From Mesorhizobium plurifarium (GTDB taxonomy: Bacteria; Pseudomonadota; Alphaproteobacteria; Rhizobiales; Rhizobiaceae): a stretch of 64,000 nt of DNA. The DNA lies in the NCBI GenBank assembly GCA_000824785.1, contig CCNB01000007.1, positions 408,021 through 472,020 of the forward strand, in the 5' to 3' direction. Shown here one piece after another: positions 17,209 through 24,661 of the stretch; positions within the stretch are counted from its first letter, which is position 1, and every line of letters starts with the position of its first letter. The notes under the pieces are model-generated. The model searched no databases. It was not told the origin of the DNA and worked only from the letters and a program-made list of their open reading frames with translations. The translations under genes were made by a program, and so were the position numbers.

Positions 17209-18294
17209 ATGGCGAAGAAGCGCGACTACAGCCTTGTCGGCGAAAGCACGCGCCGGGCGATCGAGACCGGACTTGCGTCAGCCGAGTGGTACCATACCGA
17301 CGTGGCGCGCAAGACCATGAAGGAACTGATGCAGCGCTCCGACGGGCCGGCGATCCGCGACACCATCATCTGGATCGTCGCGATCCTGGGCTCGGCGGCC
17401 GGCATCGTCTGGTTCTGGGGCAGCTGGTGGATCGTGCCGTTCCTGTTCGTCTACGGCGTGCTCTACGGCTCGTCGAGCGACTCGCGCTGGCACGAATGTG
17501 GGCACGGCACAGCCTTCCGCACGCGCTGGATGAACGACGTCGTCTATCACATCGCTTCGTTCATGCTGATGCGCAATCCGGTGCAATGGCGCTGGAGCCA
17601 TGCGCGCCACCACACCGACACCATCATCGTCGGCCGCGACGCCGAGATCGCGGTGATGCGGCCGCCGGACCTCATCAAGGCGGCTTTGGCTTTCACCGGC
17701 ATCCTCGACTTCCGCTATTCGCTGCCGACGCTGGTGCGCCAGGCCTTCGGCACATTGTCGGACGACGAGAAGAGCTACATCCCGGAGATGGAGCAGCACA
17801 AGGCGGTGACCGCGGCGCGCTGGCACATGGCGGTATACGTCGCGACGATCGCTGTCGCGATCGCGCTTAAATCATGGATACCGCTGGTGCTGATCGGCCT
17901 GCCGCGCCTCTACGGCACCTGGCACATGGTGCTGACGGGGCTTTTGCAGCATATCGGGCTCGCCGACAACGTCACCGATCACCGGCTGAACACCCGCACC
18001 GTCTATATGAATCCGATCAGCCGGTTCATCTACTGGAACATGAACTACCATGTCGAGCACCACATGTTCCCGATGGTTCCCTACCACGCGCTGCCGAAGC
18101 TGCATGAACTGATCAAGCACGATCTGCCGGTGGCGAACCCGTCGATGTGGCATGCCTATCGCGAGGTCTGGCCGGTGCTGCTCAGGCAGCTGAAATATGA
18201 GGACTATTATCTCAAGCGTGAATTGCCGCCGACGGCCAAGCCCTATCGCGGCGAATTCCACGATCTCGACATAACGGCCGCGGCCGCCGAATAG
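17209..18294 (+). CDS. Membrane fatty-acid-desaturase-like di-iron oxygenase (MocD-like)
   Basis: Integral membrane protein of 361 residues with hydrophobic helices about 51-90 and 208-232. The three histidine clusters expected to bind a di-iron centre are HECGH (95-99), HARHH (131-135) and HVEHH (281-285). ATG 17209 is preceded by TTGGAGG; TTG 17191 and GTG 17203 are alternatives. Next to a Rieske ferredoxin gene, it matches the MocD/MocE pairing reported for O-demethylation of methylated rhizopine. Here it may hydroxylate or demethylate the compound imported by the preceding transporters. Lipid desaturation is less likely in this setting. Confidence 0.8.
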   Translation: MAKKRDYSLVGESTRRAIETGLASAEWYHTDVARKTMKELMQRSDGPAIRDTIIWIVAILGSAAGIVWFWGSWWIVPFLFVYGVLYGSSSDSRWHECGHGTAFRTRWMNDVVYHIASFMLMRNPVQWRWSHARHHTDTIIVGRDAEIAVMRPPDLIKAALAFTGILDFRYSLPTLVRQAFGTLSDDEKSYIPEMEQHKAVTAARWHMAVYVATIAVAIALKSWIPLVLIGLPRLYGTWHMVLTGLLQHIGLADNVTDHRLNTRTVYMNPISRFIYWNMNYHVEHHMFPMVPYHALPKLHELIKHDLPVANPSMWHAYREVWPVLLRQLKYEDYYLKRELPPTAKPYRGEFHDLDITAAAAE

Positions 18295-18334
18295 GCGTCG
18301 CGCGGCAATCCAGAGAAAAGGCCGGAGAAGAACG

Positions 18335-18649
18335 ATGGCGGAGTGGATCCAAGCATGCGCGGTGGACGACGTGGACGAGGAGGATGTGATCCGCTTCGAT
18401 CATGGCGGCCGCACCTTCGCGATCTACCGCTCGCCGGACGACGCCTTCTTCGCGACCGACGGGTACTGCACGCATGAAAAGGCCCATCTCGCCGACGGGC
18501 TGGTAATGGACGACATCATCGAATGCCCCAAGCACAATGGCCGGTTCAACTACAAGACCGGCGAGGCCAAGGGCGCGCCCGTCTGCATCAACCTCAAGAC
18601 CTATCCGGTCAGGGTCGAGGCCGGTAAGGTGATGATCGATATCGGCTGA
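18335..18649 (+). CDS. Rieske-type [2Fe-2S] ferredoxin (MocE-like)
   Basis: Small electron carrier, 104 residues. The cluster ligands are C45-T-H47 and C64-P-K-H67, the standard C-X-H and C-X2-H pair, with a short loop as in soluble Rieske ferredoxins. ATG 18335 follows CCGGAGAAG. It sits 40 bases after the di-iron oxygenase gene and should supply its electrons. The reductase that would recharge it (MocF type) is not present in the window. Confidence 0.88.
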   Translation: MAEWIQACAVDDVDEEDVIRFDHGGRTFAIYRSPDDAFFATDGYCTHEKAHLADGLVMDDIIECPKHNGRFNYKTGEAKGAPVCINLKTYPVRVEAGKVMIDIG

Positions 18650-18677
18650 AAGCCGCCAGACAAAACAGGATGTACCG

Positions 18678-19481
18678 ATGAGCCGAAAGAGACCGACCGT
18701 TGCCGATCTGCGCGCCATGAAGGGCAAGCGGCAGCTTACAATGCTGCGCGTGCTGACTCTGGAGGAAGCCGAGGCCGCCGAGCGGGCAGGGGTGGACATC
18801 GTCTCGGTGCCGCCGGAACTGGTGCTCAACCCGCAATACCGCGATGCCGCGCCCAGCCTTTTCACCATGCCGGGCGAGAACTTCTTCGAGATCGGCACGG
18901 CGGACGATTTCGTGCGCTGGTCGTTCCGGCTCTACAAGGCCGGCGCCGACGCCGTCTATTGCAGCGCCGGCTACGCGACGATCAAGCGCATGGCCGACGA
19001 CGCCATCCCGGTGATTGGTCACGTAGGCCTCATTCCTTCCCGCGCGACCTGGACCGGCGGCTTCAAGGCGGTCGGCAAGACCGCGGACACCGCCATGCAG
19101 GTGTTCGACGCGGTCAAGCAACTGGAGGCTGCCGGCGCGATCGGCGCCGAGATCGAGGTGGTGCCGGTGGAGGTGGCGAAGGCGATCTCCGAGCGCACTT
19201 CGCTGATCATGCTGTCGATGGGCGCGGGCACCGGCTGCGACGCGCAATATTTGTTCGCCGAGGATATCCTCGGCGCCAATCGCGGTCACATGCCGCGCCA
19301 TTCGAAAGTCTATCGCAACTTCGCCGCCGAATATGACCGGCTGCAGCAGGAGCGCATCGCGGCGTTTTCCGAATATGTCGCCGACGTCAACAGCGGCGCC
19401 TATCCGGAAGACAGGCACATCGTGCACATGGATCCGGACGAGCTCACCCTCTTCATGAAGAAGGTGGACGCAAAGTCCTGA
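18678..19481 (+). CDS. PanB-like (ketopantoate hydroxymethyltransferase superfamily) protein
   Basis: A 267-residue TIM-barrel protein. GHVGLIPSRATWTGGFKAVGK (starting at residue 114), IEVVPVEVAKAI (about 159-170) and LSMGAGTGCDAQ closely follow PanB landmarks, including the catalytic Glu of the IEVVP strand. The PanB Lys-X-Glu substrate segment (VKLEGG in the usual enzyme) is replaced by VYCSAGYA, so the keto-acid substrate is probably not the standard one. The gene lies 28 bases after the Rieske ferredoxin. A role in one-carbon chemistry linked to a demethylation step is an inference. Confidence 0.75.
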   Translation: MSRKRPTVADLRAMKGKRQLTMLRVLTLEEAEAAERAGVDIVSVPPELVLNPQYRDAAPSLFTMPGENFFEIGTADDFVRWSFRLYKAGADAVYCSAGYATIKRMADDAIPVIGHVGLIPSRATWTGGFKAVGKTADTAMQVFDAVKQLEAAGAIGAEIEVVPVEVAKAISERTSLIMLSMGAGTGCDAQYLFAEDILGANRGHMPRHSKVYRNFAAEYDRLQQERIAAFSEYVADVNSGAYPEDRHIVHMDPDELTLFMKKVDAKS

Positions 19482-19487
19482 ATATTT

Positions 19488-20984
19488 TCAACCGGTTGCC
19501 GGGGGGCTTTGCCAAATTCCGCTGACGAGGGCGGCATAAAGCGCTTCGGCTTCGATGCCGAGCGGCCTGTCTTCCTTGAGCATCGCCACATGCGAGCGCA
19601 CGGCCGCGTGGATTGCGCCCGTGGCCGACGCGAGCGTCAGTCCCTCGCGCAAATCGACGGCCTGCGCCGCAGCCATCAGCTCGAAGGCGATCAGCCGCCG
19701 CCACAGCACGATCATCTCGGCGCATTTGGCGACGGCGAGCGGCGTCTGCGTGGCGTGGTCCTCGACGCCCTCGGATACGGGCAGGAAATCGAGCATCACC
19801 GGATTGGCCTTGTGGCGGATCGCGGCGAGGATCGCCGTTACCGTCTTCTGCAGCGGCACGAAGCCGGCAGAAGCGCCGCCGACCGGCGAAAGGTACTTCG
19901 GCAGGCCGTGGCGGGTCGAGCCGGTGAGCTGGACGAAGCGCGCGGCCGATGCCGCCGCGCATTGCGCGATCGCCAGGCCGAGCGTCTCGAAGGCGAGCGA
20001 CAGCGACGCGGTGTGGAAGTTGCCGGTCGACATGACCAGCTCGTCCTCGGCCAGCACCAGCGGATTGTCGGCGGCGGCGTTGAGCTCGATCTCGACGGCA
20101 AGCCTGGCATGGTCGATCGCCTGGATCAGCGCGCCGTGGATCGAGGGCATGCAGCGGATCGACAGAGGGTCCTGGATGGTGGTCGGCGTCGGCGCTTCAT
20201 CGCGCGCCAGCAGGTCGCGCAGGGCCTTCGCCGCAAGCTGCTGGCAGGCCCCCGGGCGCGCCTGGTGCTGGCGCGGATCGAGGATGGTGCGGTTGGCGCC
20301 GATGCCTTCCATCGTCAGCGCGCCGGCCTGCTGCTGCTGGTCGAGCGCCGATAGCGCATCGGTGAGCGCCAGCGCTCCGGTCCCGGTGGAAACCGCCGAG
20401 GCGTTGATCAGCGACAGGCCGTCCTTCGGCGAGAGTGTGACGGGCGCAAGCCGCGCCATCATCAGCGCCTTGGCGGCAGGCATGCGGCGGCCCTGATACT
20501 CGGCTTCGCCGTCGCCGATCAGCACGCGGGCGATCGCCGTCATCAGCAGAAGGTCACCGGCGCCGATCGAGCCCAGCGACGGCATCACGGGATGCACGCC
20601 GGCATTGAGCGCTTCGACCAGTGCCGTGAACACGCGCGGCGACAGGCCCGAGCCGCCGGCGGCGAGCATCGCAAGGCGGGCGAACATCGCCGCACGCACC
20701 ACCGGCACGGGCAGGACCTCGCCGACCGCGGCGCTGCGGCCTTCGATCAGCTGCCGCTGGAAGGCGCTCGCGTCGCCTTCTACCGCGGTGACGAGATTGG
20801 CGCCGAGGCCCCTGTTCAGCCCGTAGATCTGTTGCCCGCCGGCCGCGGCCGCATCGAGAACCTGGCGAGCCTTGTCGAGCTTTTCGAGGATAGCCGGCGT
20901 GACCTCGACCTTGCAGGCGTTGCGCGCGACCGCAACCACATCCTCGATGCTGACGCCGGCGCCGGTGAGAACGAGCGGGCTCAT
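19488..20984 (-). CDS. Histidine/phenylalanine ammonia-lyase-fold protein lacking the MIO serine
   Basis: Aromatic amino acid lyase family (PF00221-like), 498 residues, full length. The family's Ala-Ser-Gly triad that cyclises to the MIO cofactor is missing its serine: the segment reads GSIGAGDL (138-145), one residue shorter than the usual GSVGASGDL. Tyr54 and Asn194 of the active site are kept, but the usual QDPYS is QDPLS (271-275). Classical MIO-dependent ammonia elimination is therefore unlikely, and a different reaction or a binding role must be considered. ATG 20984 overlaps the stop of the upstream ornithine-cyclodeaminase-like gene by four bases. Confidence 0.8.
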   Translation of the reverse strand: MSPLVLTGAGVSIEDVVAVARNACKVEVTPAILEKLDKARQVLDAAAAGGQQIYGLNRGLGANLVTAVEGDASAFQRQLIEGRSAAVGEVLPVPVVRAAMFARLAMLAAGGSGLSPRVFTALVEALNAGVHPVMPSLGSIGAGDLLLMTAIARVLIGDGEAEYQGRRMPAAKALMMARLAPVTLSPKDGLSLINASAVSTGTGALALTDALSALDQQQQAGALTMEGIGANRTILDPRQHQARPGACQQLAAKALRDLLARDEAPTPTTIQDPLSIRCMPSIHGALIQAIDHARLAVEIELNAAADNPLVLAEDELVMSTGNFHTASLSLAFETLGLAIAQCAAASAARFVQLTGSTRHGLPKYLSPVGGASAGFVPLQKTVTAILAAIRHKANPVMLDFLPVSEGVEDHATQTPLAVAKCAEMIVLWRRLIAFELMAAAQAVDLREGLTLASATGAIHAAVRSHVAMLKEDRPLGIEAEALYAALVSGIWQSPPATG

Positions 20985-21982
20985 GCGAAGCGCAGCCTCT
21001 GGCCGATGCCGTTTTCGCCTGCCTTGGCGAGCATAGCCTTGCCGAGCGCGATGTCGGAGAGCGAGAGGCCGCGATGCCAGAACAGGATCGTCTCGCCATC
21101 GCTTTGCCGGCCTGGCTTGAGGCCGGCGGCGATCTGGCCGAGTTCGGCGTGCAGCGTCGCCTCGCTAAGCCGCCCCGTCTCGACATGGGCGCGCAGCGAG
21201 CCGAATTTGCCGCTCTTGCACTGGCCCCAGTCGTCGACGACGATCTTCTGCATGATGTCGGTGAGCGACAGCTCGACCGCGCTCATCGTGCCGTAGGGCA
21301 CGACCAGCGCGCCGCGCTTGATCCATTCGGTCTTGAGCAACGGCTGCGGTTCCGGCAGCCGCGAGGCTTCGACGACGATGTCTGCGCCTTCGACGCAGCT
21401 TTTCCAGTCAGCCACGGCCATGACCGGCTTGCCGAGATCGGCGGCCAGCCTCGCGACAAAGCTATCGCGGCTTTCGGGCCGGCGTGAGTGGACGCGGATC
21501 TCGTCGAAATCGAAGAGATGGTCGAGCAGGCGCACGTTCCAGTAGGCGGTGCCGCGCGCGCCGATATGGCCGAGCACTTTTGACGACTTCTTCGCCAGAT
21601 GCTTGGCGCCGATGGCTGTGACGGCGCCTGTGCGCATGTCGGTGATGACCGTGGCGTCGAGGATGGCGCGCGGCGCGCCGGTGCGCGGATCGAAAAGATT
21701 GAGGATGCCGAATTCCGACGGCAGGCCATGCATGTAGTTGTCGACATAGTCGCCGACGATCTTCACGCCGGCGGCGTCGAGCGGCGCCACATAGCCGCGC
21801 AGGACGTTGAAATGGCCGCGGAAGGAGGGATCCGGCTCGAGATGGACGCGCGGCTCGATAACGGTCCGGCCGTTGCCCTGGGCGATGAGACCGGCTTCGA
21901 CGGCGCCGATGATCTCGGCGTCGGTCATGGCAAGTGCCTCGATGTCGAGAGCATTGAGGTAGTCGATATAGATGGGCTTCAT
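20981..21982 (-). CDS. Ornithine cyclodeaminase/mu-crystallin family protein
   Basis: NAD(P)-binding protein of 333 residues. The Rossmann segment KVLGHIGARGTAYWNVR (GHIGARG at 138-144) and the upstream DATVITDMRTGAVTAIGAKHL are typical of the family. Members include ornithine cyclodeaminase, alanine dehydrogenase and imine reductases. It is first in a two-gene minus-strand operon and its TGA overlaps the ATG of the MIO-less lyase homologue. The coupling implies a joint pathway for an amino or imino compound. It converges with the moc-like array, so it could act on the amine part of the same substrate. Confidence 0.82.
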   Translation of the reverse strand: MKPIYIDYLNALDIEALAMTDAEIIGAVEAGLIAQGNGRTVIEPRVHLEPDPSFRGHFNVLRGYVAPLDAAGVKIVGDYVDNYMHGLPSEFGILNLFDPRTGAPRAILDATVITDMRTGAVTAIGAKHLAKKSSKVLGHIGARGTAYWNVRLLDHLFDFDEIRVHSRRPESRDSFVARLAADLGKPVMAVADWKSCVEGADIVVEASRLPEPQPLLKTEWIKRGALVVPYGTMSAVELSLTDIMQKIVVDDWGQCKSGKFGSLRAHVETGRLSEATLHAELGQIAAGLKPGRQSDGETILFWHRGLSLSDIALGKAMLAKAGENGIGQRLRFA

Positions 21983-22479
21983 GCATCTCCCTCGGCCGGC
22001 CCGCGCTCTTCCATAACAGGCGGCGAGGCGACACGAAAGTTTGTTGGATAAGCTCTGAACTGGTTCAGCCTACGCTGTTCAACCAAAGCGTCATGACCAA
22101 CATTCCCGACAACGTAGCCATGTCCCAACCCGCAAATTCCGCGCGGCGGCGATGCCTCTCCGGGTTCTGCCGGCCGATATCCGTCCACGAACGAATGACG
22201 TCGCGCCGGGCGTATTTCGCGGAGTTAAATTGCGTCGGCTCCGCCGACGTCGAACAGGCTCTTCCGCCGGCCGCGCGATCGCGGCAACGTATTGCCAAAA
22301 AGCGCAAGAGTTTCCGCCTATTGCGCCAGTTACGGCAATCGATGCGTCCACTCGGAAAATAGTCGGAGAGGCGCGGGTCTTGAACGCGGATTCATTTGAC
22401 GAGCCGCTGTTGAGCCGATTAGCTTTCGTGCGGGATGGGGGCCGGCAAGGCCTTGCCATCGGGGCGAAAGACATAAGCG
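21983..22479. promoter_or_regulatory. Divergent intergenic region with candidate operator
   Basis: About 500 bases between divergently transcribed genes. No supportable protein-coding gene was found; the short open frames have unnatural Arg/Ser-rich composition. The inverted repeat CTGAACTGGTTCAG (22055-22068) lies about 75 bases upstream of the cyclodeaminase-like gene and is a candidate regulator site. GTCGGCTCCGCCGAC near 22235-22249 is a second small inverted repeat. Promoters for both operons should lie here but I could not place them. Confidence 0.4.
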
Positions 22480-23466
22480 ATGAATGCGATCGGCTGGCCG
22501 AACTGGAGGCGCCTTAATCAGGAGGGCATCGTCTTTGCCATCGCCATCCTTTTGTTCGCCGCCGCTGCGCTGGGCCTGCCCGGGTTCCTGACCGCCGACA
22601 ATCTGGTCGCCATCGTCCGTTCGGTCTCGGTGCTCGGCATTCTGGCGCTCGGCATGGCGGTCGTCATCATCGGCCGCGGCATCGACCTGTCGGCCGTGGC
22701 GATCATGGCGATGTCGGTCGCCTGGTATCTGCAACTGCTCAACACCGGAACCTCGGATGGGCTGGCCTTCCTCTATGTGCTGGCGGGCGTTTTAGCCATC
22801 GGCCTGCTCAACGGCTTTCTCGTCGCCTATGCCGACGTGCCGGCGATCTTCGTCACCTTGGCCACCGGCTCCTTCGTGTTCGGCTATGTGCGCTCGCAAC
22901 TGATCACGCAGGATGCCGTGCCGGTGCCCGGCGGGCATTGGGTCGAGCTGCTCGGCGGCGTCCGCTTCCTCGATATTCCAGTCGAGGTGTTCGTTTTCGC
23001 CGGGTTGGCCTTCCTGGTCTTCCTGTTCCTGCGCTACACCAAATGGGGCCGCTTCATCTATTTTGCCGGCGACAATCCGGTCGCCGCCCGCAACATCGGC
23101 GTTCCGGTGCGGCCCATGCTGGTGCTGCGCTACGTGCTCTCGGCTTTTGTGGCCCTGATCGCCGGGCTTTTGACGGCGGCCAGCCTGCATTCGATCAACA
23201 CCCGCATCGTCAACTCGACGCTGCTCTACGACATCGTGCTGGTGGCGGTGATCGGCGGCATCGGTCTTTCGGGAGGCAGGGGCGGGGTGCGCAACGTGCT
23301 GGTGGGGGCGGCGCTGATCGGCATCCTGCTCAACGCCATGACCATCATAGACATTCCGCTGCTCTACCAGAACCTGATCAAGGCGGCGATCCTGCTCGGG
23401 GCCATCATCGTCGACGGCATCATCAATCCGCGCGACGAACAGACCGCGCAACAAGGCGACATTTAG
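22480..23466 (+). CDS. CUT2-type sugar ABC transporter permease
   Basis: RbsC-like permease of 328 residues with about nine hydrophobic segments and the hallmark loops IIGRGIDLSAVAI and GGIGLSGGRGGVRN. ATG 22480 has only a weak purine-rich site upstream. It is the first gene of an importer operon that contains a second permease fused to a beta-propeller (24662), so the two probably form a heterodimeric channel. Confidence 0.85.
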   Translation: MNAIGWPNWRRLNQEGIVFAIAILLFAAAALGLPGFLTADNLVAIVRSVSVLGILALGMAVVIIGRGIDLSAVAIMAMSVAWYLQLLNTGTSDGLAFLYVLAGVLAIGLLNGFLVAYADVPAIFVTLATGSFVFGYVRSQLITQDAVPVPGGHWVELLGGVRFLDIPVEVFVFAGLAFLVFLFLRYTKWGRFIYFAGDNPVAARNIGVPVRPMLVLRYVLSAFVALIAGLLTAASLHSINTRIVNSTLLYDIVLVAVIGGIGLSGGRGGVRNVLVGAALIGILLNAMTIIDIPLLYQNLIKAAILLGAIIVDGIINPRDEQTAQQGDI

Positions 23467-23492
23467 AGCAGATGGGCCAGCCCATCTGCTCT
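23465..23492 (+). terminator. Perfect hairpin after first permease gene
   Basis: AGAGCAGATGGGC (23465-23477) pairs perfectly with GCCCATCTGCTCT (23480-23492); the stem begins inside the stop codon. No T-run follows (CTGGGGG). It precedes the binding-protein gene at 23555 and may separate expression levels. Confidence 0.5.
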
Positions 23493-23554
23493 GGGGGTAC
23501 CCGGAGCGATCGCGACGATCGGCCGGCAATGAAAACCGAACCAGAGGATGTGAC

Positions 23555-24580
23555 ATGAAACTACTCAGAACATTGATGGCGGCCGCCACGGCGCTCGCCG
23601 TTACCGCCTTCGTGGCGCCGAGCTTTGCCGCCGACGATCCGGGCCCCGCAGCCTATGCCAAGGCGCTCAACGGCAAGCGCGTCATGCTGGTGCCGCTGGC
23701 GATGGGCTTCGACCTGGCGCAGGGCTGGGCGCATTACCTGAAGAAGGAGGTGGAGGCCTGGGGCGGCACGTTCGAGACCCGCGACCCGAACTGGGTCGTC
23801 GATGCCGGCGCGCAGGCGATCACCGATGCGATCGCTTCCGACACCCGGCCTGATGTTCTGATCATCCACGCGCCGGACCTCAACTCCTATTCGAAGCTGA
23901 TGAAGAAGGCGCAGGCCGCCGGCACCTATGTGCTGCTGGTGGACAACCCGGCCAATTTCCCGGCTGACGCCTTCGTCGGCAGCGACTGGGACAAGCTCGG
24001 CCAGCTCGAGGCCGAAGCGGCGATCAAGGGCTGCGGCGAGAACTCCTCCAAGAAGATCGGGCTGGTGCAGGGCGACCAGGCGAACTCGTCCAGCCTCTAC
24101 CAATATGCCGGCATCATGAAAGTGCTGGAGAAGCATCCCGACTTCCAGGTGGTGGCAAAGCCGGATTCGAATTGGGACGCGACCACCTCGCGCAACGTGA
24201 CGACGACGATGCTGCAGCAGCATCCCGACATCTGCTCGATCATCGACTTCTGGGACGGCGACGCCACCGGCGCCTCGGCGGCGATCCGCGACGCCAAGCT
24301 CGACGGCAAGGTGTTCCTGGTCACCACCGGCGGCGGCGAAAAGGCCGCCGATTGCGACAAGCTCGTGGACGGCACCTATGGCGCCGTGGTGATGACCGAC
24401 CTTGCCCGCCAGTCGGGCGATATGAACGCCATCATCAAGTTCCTGCTGCAGAGCGGCCAGCCGGCCGGCACCTCGCACACCTACATCTACACGCTGGAGA
24501 AGGCGACGACCAAGGCCGACCTCAAGCCCGACAGCTGCTGGGACCTGAAGGCGCTGCAGGCCGAAGCGGCGGCGAAATAA
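23555..24580 (+). CDS. CUT2-type sugar ABC transporter substrate-binding protein
   Basis: Periplasmic binding protein of 341 residues with a clear Sec signal (cleavage near SFAADD). Two type-I binding-protein lobes are evident (NGKRVMLVPLAMGFDLAQGW; DICSIIDFWDGDATG). ATG 23555 follows GAGGATGTGAC. It feeds the permease pair at 22480 and 24662. Sequence does not identify the ligand; the lactonase-type propellers in the operon hint at a sugar lactone or aldonate route. Confidence 0.85.
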   Translation: MKLLRTLMAAATALAVTAFVAPSFAADDPGPAAYAKALNGKRVMLVPLAMGFDLAQGWAHYLKKEVEAWGGTFETRDPNWVVDAGAQAITDAIASDTRPDVLIIHAPDLNSYSKLMKKAQAAGTYVLLVDNPANFPADAFVGSDWDKLGQLEAEAAIKGCGENSSKKIGLVQGDQANSSSLYQYAGIMKVLEKHPDFQVVAKPDSNWDATTSRNVTTTMLQQHPDICSIIDFWDGDATGASAAIRDAKLDGKVFLVTTGGGEKAADCDKLVDGTYGAVVMTDLARQSGDMNAIIKFLLQSGQPAGTSHTYIYTLEKATTKADLKPDSCWDLKALQAEAAAK

Positions 24581-24606
24581 GCCGCGCCGCCCGGGAGCAT
24601 TCCACG

Positions 24607-24632
24607 AGGTGGCCGGATCGGTCCGGCCACCT
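24607..24632 (+). terminator. Terminator-like hairpin after binding-protein gene
   Basis: AGGTGGCCGG (24607-24616) and CCGGCCACCT (24623-24632) form a ten-base-pair stem followed by CTTTTCCC. It resembles a weak intrinsic terminator inside the operon, between binding-protein and fusion-permease genes. Confidence 0.55.
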
Positions 24633-24661
24633 CTTTTCCCATTGAGTGACAGCAGTAGCCG

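Noticed and set aside
22093..22517. Short open frames in the divergent region before the permease gene
   Set aside because: Products are rich in Arg and Ser, lack family resemblance and ribosome sites, and frames on both strands are equally open. Treated as non-coding regulatory DNA.
13091..24632. Hairpins as full Rho-independent terminators
   Set aside because: Most lack a T-tract and the downstream genes clearly belong to the same transport systems; the 41713-41751 structure is the only strong intrinsic terminator.
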